A stretch of 64,000 nt of DNA, taken from assembly GCA_049322335.1 (NCBI GenBank), contig JBMORL010000061.1, positions 1 through 64,000 of the forward strand. The letters run 5' to 3'. The stretch comes from JBMORL01 sp049322335. GTDB lineage: Bacteria; Bacteroidota; Bacteroidia; Flavobacteriales_D; UBA2798. The notes below the pieces were generated by a model. The model ran no database searches. It saw nothing but the letters and a program-made list of their open reading frames with translations, and was not told the DNA's origin. This document shows, piece by piece, positions 27,901-36,418 of this stretch (position 1 is its first letter; each line of letters starts with the position of its first letter). The translations under genes and the position numbers were made by a program.

Positions 27901-28882
27901 GCGTTACATGAAAGAGCTGAAAGAAAATGCAAAAAACGAAGAAGAAAAATGGGAACTGCGCATCGGTATAAATACCGGTGAAATTATTGCAGGCGTAATT
28001 GGAACAAAACGTTTTGCCTACGATATCTGGGGAAATACCGTGAACACCGCCAATCGTTTGCAAATTACCAGCGAACCGGGAATGATCAACGTATCAGGAA
28101 CCACCTTTGCAGAAATTGAACCCTATTTCGAATTTTCCTACCGCGGAAAAATTGCAGCGAAAAACAAAGGCGAGATCGACATGTACTACGTACATCGCAT
28201 CAAGCCCGAACTTTCAATAGACGGACTGGGAATTGAACCCAATGAAAAATTCTGGAAATATGTAGACCTGTATCTCTACAGCAGCATTAACTATAAAAAA
28301 GCTGAGCGCCACATCATGAAAGTGCTCCGTGAACGGCTTCCTTCTCATTTGCATTATCACGGCATTCACCATACACTGGATGTGGTACAGGCATCAGAAA
28401 GAATTGCACTGATGGAAGGTATTACAGACGAACAAATGTTTGTTTTAAAATCGGCAGCCACTTATCACGATGCGGGATTTGTGGAACAATACGACAAAAA
28501 CGAACCGGTAGGAATAAGAATGGCGCAGGAAATTCTTCCCAAATACGGATACACGCCCGAACAGGTGGAAGAAGTGGCCAAATTGATTAATGCGACTATC
28601 ATTCCACACAATCCGCAAACCCATTTACAACAAATTATCTGCGATGCCGATCTCGATTATTTGGGCCGCGATGATTTTCATGAAATTGCAGATACACTGA
28701 GAAGAGAATTGCGCGAAGCCGGAAAAATAAACAGCGATCGCGGCTGGGACGAAATGCAGGTGAAATTTTTAACCATGCATAAATATTTTACTCCCTCTGC
28801 TATCCAACTCCGCCAGGCTAAAAAAGAAAAACATGTTGAAGAAATTAAAAAAAGGCTGGAGGAGAACAGGTATAAGGACTAA
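24986..28882 (+). CDS. Propeller sensor with adenylate cyclase and HD phosphohydrolase domains
   Basis: A 1298-residue one-protein signalling chain. The signal peptide is followed by two Reg_prop propellers to about 690 (GFIWIATQGGLNKYDG and some dozen like it), a Y_Y_Y domain (about 710-795), one TM helix (about 802-825), a coiled coil, a class III cyclase domain (about 890-1075) and an HD domain (about 1110-1290). The cyclase has the metal-binding aspartates (VMFTDFVGFTK; IGDSYMCAGG) and the K and D that define ATP specificity in mammalian enzymes (KIKTIGD; YDIWGNTVNTANR), so cAMP is the expected product. The HD domain keeps H, HD and D (YHGIHHTLDV, TYHDAGF, CDADLDYLG) and could hydrolyse a phosphoester or nucleotide. 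Extracellular ligand binding probably controls both. Confidence 0.9.
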   Translation: MKRLFCLLFFTCFVFPSFAQKKQIRFDNIGINNGLSQSSVNDIIQDEKGFIWIATQGGLNKYDGENFSIFKKDPKDPQTLSNNFINALYEDKKGNIWIGTNGGGLNKFDKQTEKLTRFNLGENVRIVVDVEGDKHGKIWLATSGGGLYCFDPETKKAEHYLKKGIDARNIQCIFFTSRNEMLVGTAGNGLFVYNEKTQLFENIPHPLVDDVVWSMDEDNNGQVWVGTNDGLLRMRSVSNGKFEIKKYSHSNERFSLSNNTVRYVYVTKKNVLLIGITDGGFDMMDIEAGNEKFYNYSHNEFISYSLSDNLVQSVFEDRTGSIWIGTNNGLSRFDPLKQVFDHITAEIDNPNSLNDRNVWCIYEDKEGFLWVGTRQGLNRADRRNNVVNRYYHKGKNKNALNNNSVMSVYVDREKTVWVGAVDGLYKLNYSNDYRTASFVPVPFRRGNTAYSDDRIYRIFEDTRGYLWVGSKEGLSRIDKKTGEFLFFQNYPADKSSLPANTVRYIFQDSKGNIWLTCDGAGLVKVVIENNGEEENIKFKSYEQELKKGSDETDLLVTSVWEEADGNFWMSTYGNGLMCFDPVKEKVKVSYTEKDGLSNNGIYGITGDLKGNLWMTTNHGLNKFNIQSKKFHVYLEKDGLQSNEFNIGAVYRSNSGELFFGGINGLNAFYPDQLKINNIPPAVVITDVMLFNKSLSVGGENSKLGKHVSYTKEITLSYRENSLTIDFAALHYSNPSNNKYRYIMEGLEDEYFESGTLSKAFFNKIPYGTYTFKVFASNSDDVWSEEPATLVIHIEPPFWHTWWFRITAGALLLAGFIGFNQWRVYTIKKQRLRLAREVRERTKEVMEQNAKIELQKAIIEEEKNKVEKLLLNILPEETAEELKSRGKASARSYRQVTVMFTDFVGFTKIAEKMRPAELVATLDSYFIKFDEIIQKYSIEKIKTIGDSYMCAGGVPIRSKSNPIDTVLAALEIQRYMKELKENAKNEEEKWELRIGINTGEIIAGVIGTKRFAYDIWGNTVNTANRLQITSEPGMINVSGTTFAEIEPYFEFSYRGKIAAKNKGEIDMYYVHRIKPELSIDGLGIEPNEKFWKYVDLYLYSSINYKKAERHIMKVLRERLPSHLHYHGIHHTLDVVQASERIALMEGITDEQMFVLKSAATYHDAGFVEQYDKNEPVGIRMAQEILPKYGYTPEQVEEVAKLINATIIPHNPQTHLQQIICDADLDYLGRDDFHEIADTLRRELREAGKINSDRGWDEMQVKFLTMHKYFTPSAIQLRQAKKEKHVEEIKKRLEENRYKD

Positions 28883-28897
28883 TCTCCAATGCGGATT

Positions 28898-29037
28898 TAA
28901 TATCACCCCTTCGGGATTTTGAGAATAACATATTTTAAAAACTTCTGTATCACAAAAGACTCCGAAGGAGTGAAAGTATTTTAATTGCTAAAGAGCGTAA
29001 ATATGCTACTGAACCCCGAAGAGGTGATATTATACAC
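28898..29037. repeat. MITE-like dispersed repeat, copy 1
   Basis: This 140-bp element is closely related to the 3' three-quarters of the repeat at 47492-47698. Its ends form an inverted repeat (left ATATCACCCCTTCGGG, right CCCCGAAGAGGTGATAT), and it has an internal palindrome ACTCCGAAGGAGT. It fills the gap between the convergent cyclase and rnhA genes, and no reading frame is seen in it. Confidence 0.8.
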
Positions 29038-29077
29038 GAATTCTCATTCCTTCAGGCACGGAACCGGATGAGCACCC

Positions 29078-29554
29078 TTACTCCTCAAACAACCCTTCAT
29101 TCTTCAATAACTCATACCCCTCATCCGTTAGTAAATCTGAAGTATCAGAAGCTTTTACCGCCAGTTCATCGCACCGCTCGTTTTCGGGGTGGCCGTTGTG
29201 GCCTTTTATCCATTTGAATTTTACTTGATGTTTTGGATATACTTTTAAAAAACGCATCCACAGGTCGGCATTCTTTTTCCCCTTAAATTGCTTGCGGTGC
29301 CAGCCAAATACCCATTTTTGTTCCACCGCTTCAATCACATATTTGGAATCAGAAGTGATCATTACTTCTTTTCCCGTTCCTTTTATTTGTTCCAGTGCAA
29401 CGATCACCGCCAAAAGTTCCATGCGGTTGTTGGTGGTGAGTTTATAACCCTGCGATAATTCTTTATAATGATTTCCCGAACGAAGAATTACTCCATATCC
29501 TCCTTTACCTGGATTTCCCTTTGCCGATCCGTCTGTAAATACTTCTATCCGCAT
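29078..29554 (-). CDS. rnhA: Ribonuclease HI
   Basis: Cleaves RNA in RNA-DNA hybrids. The ATG at 29554 starts MRIEVFTDGSAKGNPGKGG, giving 158 residues, close to E. coli RNase HI (155); an upstream in-frame start would add an unrelated N-terminus inside marC. The four catalytic acids are visible: D8 in FTDGS, E in NNRMELLAV, D in ITSDSKYV and D in NERCDELAV. The KWIKGHNGHPEN loop carrying the auxiliary histidine is also present. It is the last gene of a purN-marC-rnhA run; its ATG overlaps the marC stop by one base (TAATG). Confidence 0.95.
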   Translation of the reverse strand: MRIEVFTDGSAKGNPGKGGYGVILRSGNHYKELSQGYKLTTNNRMELLAVIVALEQIKGTGKEVMITSDSKYVIEAVEQKWVFGWHRKQFKGKKNADLWMRFLKVYPKHQVKFKWIKGHNGHPENERCDELAVKASDTSDLLTDEGYELLKNEGLFEE

Positions 29555-30141
29555 TAAAACAATTCTTTGATGTTGGAAGAAAATAATTTCACCGCCATAG
29601 CCATGCAAATAATTCCAAAAACTTTTCTCAGCACGGCAATTCCGCCTACGCCCAGTAATTTTTCAATTTTACCCGTCAGCCGGAGCACCATATAAACAAA
29701 CGCACAGTTAAAAATAATTGCAATAATAATGTTGATGGCTTCAAATTCTGCACGGATGGAAAGGAGTGACGTCATTGTACCGGCTCCCGCAATAATGGGA
29801 AAAGCCAGTGGCACAATGGAAGCTGTCTTCGAAATTTCTTCCTCACGGAATAATTTTACACCCAGCACCATTTCCAGCGACATAAAAAACAAAACAAACG
29901 ATCCTGCCACGGCAAAAGAATTTACGTTGATGCCAATCACATGCAGGATAGATTCACCGAGGAAAAGTACGCCAATCATAATGACCATTGATACCAGGGT
30001 AGCGCGCTCCTCATGAATTTCTCCGGCTTTTCGTTTTATTTCGATAATCAAAGGCACCGAACCGAGAATATCGATTACGGCAAATAAAATCATGGAAGCG
30101 GCACCGATTTCGCCCCAGCTGATGTTAAAATTAAGATTCAT
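29554..30141 (-). CDS. MarC-family integral membrane protein
   Basis: A 195-residue polytopic inner-membrane protein with about six hydrophobic helices. The MarC/UPF0056 pattern is clear: FAVIDILGSVPLIIEI near the N-terminus, then MSLEMVLGVKLF, and VPLAFPIIAGAGTMTSLLSI in the middle, which matches the conserved PLA.P.iaGPG motif with A in place of P. The function of the family is not settled; an early link to multiple antibiotic resistance was withdrawn. The start at 30141 overlaps the purN 3' end by 11 bases and the stop overlaps the rnhA start by one. Confidence 0.88.
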   Translation of the reverse strand: MNLNFNISWGEIGAASMILFAVIDILGSVPLIIEIKRKAGEIHEERATLVSMVIMIGVLFLGESILHVIGINVNSFAVAGSFVLFFMSLEMVLGVKLFREEEISKTASIVPLAFPIIAGAGTMTSLLSIRAEFEAINIIIAIIFNCAFVYMVLRLTGKIEKLLGVGGIAVLRKVFGIICMAMAVKLFSSNIKELF

Positions 30142-30706
30142 AAGCAGCAATTATTTTTTCAGTTTCTACAGGAAAATAACGGTATTCGAGTTCGTGCACT
30201 TTTTTTTCCAGCGTTTGCGGAGTATCATCTTTTTCTACCGCACATTTTGCCTGGAAAATTATTTTTCCTTCGTCATATTGTTCAGTAACGTAATGAATGG
30301 AAATACCCGTCTCTTTTTCTCCGGCTGCCAGAACCGCCTCATGTACTTTTAAACCATACATTCCTTTTCCTCCGAATTTTGGTAACAGAGCAGGATGAAT
30401 ATTAATGATCTTTCCGTTATACGCACGAATAAAATCCCCCGGTATTTTTCTTAAAAATCCGGCAAGTACAATAAAATCAATACCATGGTTTTTCATCATA
30501 CCGGTTAGGATGCCTTCGTTTACCAACTCATCGTTGTTTACAATTACCGTTTTTACTGAAAGGCCGCGGGCAATGGTTACTACTCCTGCTTTTTCGTTAT
30601 TGCAAACCACCAGCACTACTTTTGCCAGCGGGGAATACTGAAAATGACGGATCATATTCCCGGCATTGGTTCCGGTTCCCGAAGCAAAAATGCAGATACT
30701 TTTCAT
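30131..30706 (-). CDS. purN: Phosphoribosylglycinamide formyltransferase
   Basis: Third step of purine synthesis: transfers a formyl group from 10-formyl-THF to GAR. The 191-residue length is normal. It has the phosphate-binding glycine loop (FASGTGTNAGN), the catalytic histidine in NIHPALLPKFGG followed by GLKVHEAVL, and the catalytic aspartate in EQYDEGKIIFQ. The catalytic asparagine normally directly before the IHPALLP segment is also present. It begins the purN-marC-rnhA unit. The 158 bp upstream, shared with the divergent flavoprotein gene, contain a TACTTTTG box on the minus strand (30819-30812) but no proper -33 element. Confidence 0.94.
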   Translation of the reverse strand: MKSICIFASGTGTNAGNMIRHFQYSPLAKVVLVVCNNEKAGVVTIARGLSVKTVIVNNDELVNEGILTGMMKNHGIDFIVLAGFLRKIPGDFIRAYNGKIINIHPALLPKFGGKGMYGLKVHEAVLAAGEKETGISIHYVTEQYDEGKIIFQAKCAVEKDDTPQTLEKKVHELEYRYFPVETEKIIAAYES

Positions 30707-30864
30707 GTGTATATAATTTGTTTTTTAAAGGACACATGCCTGCCTGTAGCAGACAGGGAATACGCCATATATTCATCGTCATATACTTTTGTATATGGCT
30801 ATTTCATGCGACAAAAGTAACCAACGCAAACCGATTATTTCTTATTTTTAGAAAAAATCATTTT

Positions 30865-31530
30865 ATGAACAACTATACATTCATTCCGTATTATCATCCT
30901 TCCTTTCCCGAGGCAGAAATGCTGGAACGCAGCAGGGAATTTTACCAATGGATGAACAAGCGAAGAACAGTACGGGATTTTTCCGACAAGCCTGTTCCGA
31001 AAGAAATTATCGAAAACATCATTTTAACAGCCGGCACAGCGCCCTCGGGAGCCCACCGGCAACCGTGGGTGTTTTGTGTAGTTTCCAATAAAGAGCTGAA
31101 ATCAAAACTGCGCACACTGGCTGAGGAGGAAGAATACAAAACCTATAACGAAAGAATGTCGGATGAATGGAGAAATGCTCTGGAACCCCTTGGCACCGAC
31201 TGGCACAAACCATTTATTGATATTGCCCCATGGATCATAGTAGTGTTTAAAAAACCCTATGATACCAATAAGCAGGAAAAAGTAAATAATTATTACGTTT
31301 CCGAATCAGTGGGACTGGCCTGTGGTTTTTTACTGGCAGCTATTCATCACGCAGGGCTCGTTGCGCTCACTCATACTCCCAGCCCCATGAATTTTTTGGC
31401 AAAAGCATTAAACAGACCCGAAAACGAAAGGCCGTTTTTACTTATTCCCGTTGGTTATCCGGCAGAAGAAGTAAAAGTTCCCGATTTAATCAGAAAACAA
31501 CTGAAAGAAATTGCTTTTTTTTATGAATAG
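30865..31530 (+). CDS. Nitroreductase-superfamily flavoprotein, iodotyrosine deiodinase-like
   Basis: An FMN enzyme of 221 residues from the ATG at 30865; the frame is open further upstream, but that part is not conserved. Residues 31-75 (NKRRTVRDFSDKPVPKEIIE, TAGTAPSGAHRQPW) are the IYD type of the nitroreductase fold. The active-site lid triad that holds the zwitterion of halotyrosine in human IYD (E157, Y161, K182) is reproduced with identical spacing as E90, Y94 and K115, with NERM after Y94. The C-terminal LLIPVGYPAEE and VPDLIRKQL also match. Reductive dehalogenation of halotyrosines is the best prediction; the physiological substrate in bacteria is uncertain. Confidence 0.85.
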   Translation: MNNYTFIPYYHPSFPEAEMLERSREFYQWMNKRRTVRDFSDKPVPKEIIENIILTAGTAPSGAHRQPWVFCVVSNKELKSKLRTLAEEEEYKTYNERMSDEWRNALEPLGTDWHKPFIDIAPWIIVVFKKPYDTNKQEKVNNYYVSESVGLACGFLLAAIHHAGLVALTHTPSPMNFLAKALNRPENERPFLLIPVGYPAEEVKVPDLIRKQLKEIAFFYE

Positions 31531-31573
31531 TTTTATGGAAACGGATGTTATATGACATCTTTTCATGTAAAGC

Positions 31574-34500
31574 ATGGATATGAAAAAAACAGCAGGTATT
31601 CCCATTTTTATCATTTTACTGGCGGGATATTCTTTTTTCCCCGGTGCCGGTGAAAACATAGCAGAGACAGTAAAAAACCGGCTGGAAAATTTCACAAAAC
31701 ACTATTCCAAAGAAAAAATTTACGTGCATACGGATAAACCCATGTATGAACCGGGAGATATTATCTGGTTTTCGGCTTATGTGTGTTCGGCTAATGATCT
31801 TTCTCAACACGGTATAAGTGAAGTGTTACAGATAAAACTAATGGATGCAAAAGAAAACACTGTCAACGAATGTAGCCTGGTAGTAAATAACGGAAAAGCC
31901 AGGGGAGACATAAAAATTTCTGAAAATATTCCCGGGGGAACATATACACTCGAAGCATCTACCCGGTGGCAGGAAAATTTCGGATCAAATTATATTTTCA
32001 GGAAAGAAATAACTGTTTACTCACAACAGGTGCCGGATTTATTGTTGCGTGGTAATTTTGAACAGAAAGGATATTTTAATGGTGATGTGGTAGTGTTGAA
32101 TGCAGAAGCGAAATTTTCCGATGGAAAACCAATTGCCAATTCATCGTTTACTTATTCGGTGACAGCCAATGGTTCAAAAAAAATAACGGAATCAACAGCT
32201 GTTACAGATGCTGAAGGAAAAGCAAAGATAGAATTTACCCTTTCCGCAGACACTACCGCCAATACATTTACCGCCAGCCTGGAATTTTCAGAGGGGGATA
32301 AAAAAGGCACATTGGTAAAAACAGTACCCATGGCCGGAAAAGAAATTTTTATGGAATTTTATCCCGAAGGAGGAGATTTGATTGCCGGCACAGAAAACCG
32401 TGTGGCTTTTCGTGCCTGGGATAAAAACGGAGAGGCCGCCAATGTTTCGGGAGTTATAAAAAATAAAGAAGGAAAAGCCGTTTCTCCGTTTGTTGTGTTT
32501 CACCAGGGCACAGGTTCCTTTTATTTTGTACCGGAAAAAAACGAACAGTATACTGCTGAAATTACTTCTCCCCGGTGGATGAAAAAAGAATTTAAGCTTC
32601 GTGATGTAAGTGAAAACGGAATAAAAATTACCGGTATTCCCAACGGAAAAAATAATTCTCTTGAGCTGAATCTTTTTGCTTCTGTTGATGAAAAAACACA
32701 TCTTATCGCTCATCATAACGGTAAAGTATTGTATTCTGAAAGTATGTATTTACGTAATGGGAATACAGAAAAAAAAATAGATGTTTCCGGATTTCCGATG
32801 GGAGTTACAGGATTTACTTTATTCGACAACAGCGGCACACCGGTTTCTGAACGCTTGTTTTTTCTTAATACACATAAAAAAATAAAAATCACTTTCGAAA
32901 CGGATAAACAGGAGTATAAACTCCGGGAAAAAGTAAAAATGAAAATAAAGGCCACAGATGAAAACGGAAAACCGGTAAAAGGAGATTTTTCGGTGGTCGT
33001 GGCCGATGACAAGTGGCTGACCTATGCTGATGACAAGTCGGGAAATATTATAAGTTCGATGTTATTGCAGGCCGATCTCGAAGGAGATATTGATGAGCCC
33101 GGCTTTTACCTGGATGAAAAAAATCCGAAATCAGGCATGGCACTCGACCTGCTGATGCTTACACGCGGATGGAGAACATTTAAATGGAAAACTATCTTTT
33201 CGCCTTTTGAAAAAACAGACTATTGGGCGGATAAAAAAACAGTAAGTGGAATTTTGTATGATTTTGAAACTGATGAGCCGGCCGCGAATATGGGGTTTAC
33301 TATAAAAGAAACGGGGAAAAGGTATTCAACCGATAAGAGCGGAAAGTTTTTCCTGGAAAATATAGACTTGTCTTCTTCCAAAACTATGATCATCCGGCAG
33401 AAGAAAAAAGAATTGCATTATACATTGAGTCATTACGATAACGACCTTCATATTTACTATCCCGGAAAAGGAAGAGCAGAAATTAATTATGTAGATGCTC
33501 CTGTAGGGCCGAATGAAATTGGCGGAAGAGTGTATGATGAAAATACCATGGAGCCGCTGCCGTTTGTAACCATTTTTATAAAAAATACCAAAACAGCATG
33601 CGTTACCGATATAGACGGAAATTATAAATTACCCAAACTTGCCGCTGGAGAATATACACTGGTGGCAAAATTTATCGGATATAAAGAAATGGAAATAAAA
33701 GTGCATATATCAGAGGGAAAAGCAGCAAAGATAGATATCCGGATGGCTGTGGAAACATTGGTACTGTCAGAAATGGTAATAGCGCAAGACAATTCTTCAC
33801 GTAAAAGGAAAAAGAAAAAAGAAAAGGAAGAAGAGTTTACAGATGTTTCGGATGATATTCAATTAAATGAATTTGTAGTAGTGGATTATGTTGTGCCATT
33901 AATAGATAAAGATGAGTTGGGAGCTACTGTTACGGTTACTCGTAATGATATTACTCATTTACCTACCCGATCAGTTTCATCGATGGTAGAAACAGTTGTG
34001 GGAGTGATTGACTATAATGAAACCGATCAGTTACAGATCAGGGGCTCTCGCTCGGATGCCAATTTGTATTATATCGATGGTGTAAAAGTAAACGCAGGCT
34101 CCATTAACCTTCCCAAATCGGCTATTAACCAGATTACCGTTTACACCGGTGGTATTCCAGCCAATTATGGAGATGTTACCGGTGGGGTAGTGGTGATCAC
34201 TACACGGAATTATCAATCGAACGATAATTATAACAAAGGGTATTATTCTTCACAACCGGATAATAATGTAAAAAGAATAACACAACCGTCAGGACAGAAG
34301 TATTACCTGGCGCGCGAATTTCCCATCGTTGTGCATAAATCCACAGAACGTTATGAAGGGTTTGCAGACGACCGTACTACGCTTTACTGGGACGCATCAC
34401 TTAACACGAATGATAAAGGAGAGGCAGAAATAGAATTTTATACTACAGACGAGATTACTTCTTTCCGTACAACAGTGGAAGGGATCGGATTAAACGGGTA

Positions 34501-36406
34501 TCTTGCTCATGGAGAACACACATTTGCATCAGTACCCGAACTGGCGATAGAAAGTTTTATTCCCGAAAAACTGGTGACAGGAGATACTATTTCTCTTTCT
34601 GCAACAATTATCAACCGTACGTTAAAAGAAAAAAACGGAAAAATAAAACTTTTTCTTCCCGAAGGGTGGAAACTGATTTCTTCTGATTCTGTTCAGCAAA
34701 AAATAGCAGCCGGAGAAACACAACCATTTCATTTTAGCTGCAGTGTGGGAGCCACAATCCGAAAGGAGCAATTAAGGGTGGAGTTTGATCACGGAAAAAA
34801 ATCAGAAAACACGGTTTTAAACACAGAAGTATTGCCTTATGGATATCCCGTTACACAAAGTTTTTCTTCAGGGCAGCAAAACCAGGAATTTATTTTTGAG
34901 TTGAAAAATTCCGATCCGCGTTTTTCTAAAGGAAATATTACGATTTATCCTTCACAACTGTCAACAGTTATCGACCGGTCAGCAGCTATGATCAGGCAAC
35001 CTTCGGGATGTTTTGAACAGGTTTCTTCCAGTACCTATCCCAACCTGTTGGTATTGCAACTGATCAGGAATGGACAGAAAAATTTTCCTGAAACGGAACA
35101 AAACGCCATGAAATTTATTGAAGACGGATATCAACGCCTGGTAAAATACGAAACATCAGAAAATGGATTTTCACTATATGGGCAAGTACCGGCCAACTTG
35201 TTTTTGACAGCCTATGGATTGAATGAATTTACTGATATGAAAAAAGTATACGGAGGAGTGGATGAGCAAATGCTGAAACGTACACGGAACTTTATTCTTT
35301 CACGAAAAGACGGAAAGGGAGGATTTTTGCATAACAAAACAGGGCAGGATTATATCAACTGTTTAAACACTTATACCGTTTGGTCGCTGGTGAATGCAGG
35401 AGAAGCAGAAAATATACAGGATGAAATACTACATACCGTGAAAACGGCAATTGAAACCGGTGATCCCTACCTGTTAGGAATTTCATCCAATATTCTTTTT
35501 ACAATAAACAGAACAGAAGAAGCGATAAAACTAAATGAAAAAATAGTGGCATTGCAGGCAAAAGACGGTTCGTGGAATGCAAAAACAACAGCAACCTATT
35601 CCAGCGGCAATTCACTCAGGATAGAAGCCACATCGGTATGCCTGCTCGCTCTGCTTAATGAGTTTAAAAAGAATTCGGATGCTGTAAACCGGGGAATTCA
35701 ATTTATTTCCGGAAAGTTTTCTCCCTATGGATTTGGAAACACACAGTCGACAGTATTAGCATTGAAAACACTTGCAAAATATGCAGGAGTGAATCCGGGT
35801 ATTCAAAATGAAACAGAAATGGAGTTGTGGGTTAATCAAATGAAAACAGGAACATACAAAATTTCCCCCATGCTGTCACAACCATTTACTATCAGCGGAC
35901 TTGAAAAATATTTTAATAAAAATAAAAATGTGGTGCAGGTAAAATTCCTGTCGGGAGAACATTTGCCGGTATGTTATTTTGAAACCCATTCGTTCTGTTA
36001 TCAACCCGACCAGCACCCGGAAGCACCGTTTGTTTTAACCACAACGGTGGCCCAAAAAGAAATAGAAACAGGAAAAAGTTGTGCTTTTCCCATACGGCTT
36101 AAAAATATTTCTTCAGTTGTACAGCAAAACGCGTTGATCGAATACAAAACTCCCCAGGGATTCAGATATGATCCCAAACAATTAAGGGAACTGAAAGAAA
36201 AAAAGTTCTTTGCAGATTATGAAGAGCAGAAAGGAACACTGAATTTTTACATTAACGAGGTAAAACCAGGTGAAGAGATTGTTATTCCGCTGCAACTGGT
36301 AGCTACTTCCCCGGGAAAATATCACTCCCCGGCTTCCAAAGCATATCCCTATTATTCTCCCGAAATGATGTTTTGGTCGGATAGCGAATCATACGCAATA
36401 AAATGA
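31574..36406 (+). CDS. Alpha-2-macroglobulin-like protein with inserted carboxypeptidase-regulatory and TonB plug domains
   Basis: A 1610-residue exported protein. The signal peptide is followed by macroglobulin domains (MG2 near 45-140, KIYVHTDKPMYEPGDIIWFS), more beta domains to about 620, a CarboxypepD_reg domain at about 650-727 (VTDIDGNYKLPKLAAGEYTL), a lysine/glutamate-rich linker near 742-755, a TonB-receptor plug domain at about 796-878 (LQIRGSRSDANLYYIDGVKV, IPANYGDVTGGVVVITTRN), the A2M/MG7 domain (about 925-1040), and an alpha-toroid thioester domain with the CxEQ motif C1146-F-E-Q (PSGCFEQVSS), then a C-terminal beta domain. No outer-membrane barrel follows the plug. The plug sits where a protease bait region normally lies. 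Protease trapping at the cell surface is the family function; the role of the plug is unknown. Confidence 0.85.
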   Translation: MDMKKTAGIPIFIILLAGYSFFPGAGENIAETVKNRLENFTKHYSKEKIYVHTDKPMYEPGDIIWFSAYVCSANDLSQHGISEVLQIKLMDAKENTVNECSLVVNNGKARGDIKISENIPGGTYTLEASTRWQENFGSNYIFRKEITVYSQQVPDLLLRGNFEQKGYFNGDVVVLNAEAKFSDGKPIANSSFTYSVTANGSKKITESTAVTDAEGKAKIEFTLSADTTANTFTASLEFSEGDKKGTLVKTVPMAGKEIFMEFYPEGGDLIAGTENRVAFRAWDKNGEAANVSGVIKNKEGKAVSPFVVFHQGTGSFYFVPEKNEQYTAEITSPRWMKKEFKLRDVSENGIKITGIPNGKNNSLELNLFASVDEKTHLIAHHNGKVLYSESMYLRNGNTEKKIDVSGFPMGVTGFTLFDNSGTPVSERLFFLNTHKKIKITFETDKQEYKLREKVKMKIKATDENGKPVKGDFSVVVADDKWLTYADDKSGNIISSMLLQADLEGDIDEPGFYLDEKNPKSGMALDLLMLTRGWRTFKWKTIFSPFEKTDYWADKKTVSGILYDFETDEPAANMGFTIKETGKRYSTDKSGKFFLENIDLSSSKTMIIRQKKKELHYTLSHYDNDLHIYYPGKGRAEINYVDAPVGPNEIGGRVYDENTMEPLPFVTIFIKNTKTACVTDIDGNYKLPKLAAGEYTLVAKFIGYKEMEIKVHISEGKAAKIDIRMAVETLVLSEMVIAQDNSSRKRKKKKEKEEEFTDVSDDIQLNEFVVVDYVVPLIDKDELGATVTVTRNDITHLPTRSVSSMVETVVGVIDYNETDQLQIRGSRSDANLYYIDGVKVNAGSINLPKSAINQITVYTGGIPANYGDVTGGVVVITTRNYQSNDNYNKGYYSSQPDNNVKRITQPSGQKYYLAREFPIVVHKSTERYEGFADDRTTLYWDASLNTNDKGEAEIEFYTTDEITSFRTTVEGIGLNGYLAHGEHTFASVPELAIESFIPEKLVTGDTISLSATIINRTLKEKNGKIKLFLPEGWKLISSDSVQQKIAAGETQPFHFSCSVGATIRKEQLRVEFDHGKKSENTVLNTEVLPYGYPVTQSFSSGQQNQEFIFELKNSDPRFSKGNITIYPSQLSTVIDRSAAMIRQPSGCFEQVSSSTYPNLLVLQLIRNGQKNFPETEQNAMKFIEDGYQRLVKYETSENGFSLYGQVPANLFLTAYGLNEFTDMKKVYGGVDEQMLKRTRNFILSRKDGKGGFLHNKTGQDYINCLNTYTVWSLVNAGEAENIQDEILHTVKTAIETGDPYLLGISSNILFTINRTEEAIKLNEKIVALQAKDGSWNAKTTATYSSGNSLRIEATSVCLLALLNEFKKNSDAVNRGIQFISGKFSPYGFGNTQSTVLALKTLAKYAGVNPGIQNETEMELWVNQMKTGTYKISPMLSQPFTISGLEKYFNKNKNVVQVKFLSGEHLPVCYFETHSFCYQPDQHPEAPFVLTTTVAQKEIETGKSCAFPIRLKNISSVVQQNALIEYKTPQGFRYDPKQLRELKEKKFFADYEEQKGTLNFYINEVKPGEEIVIPLQLVATSPGKYHSPASKAYPYYSPEMMFWSDSESYAIK

Positions 36407-36418
36407 CGAATAGAAAAT

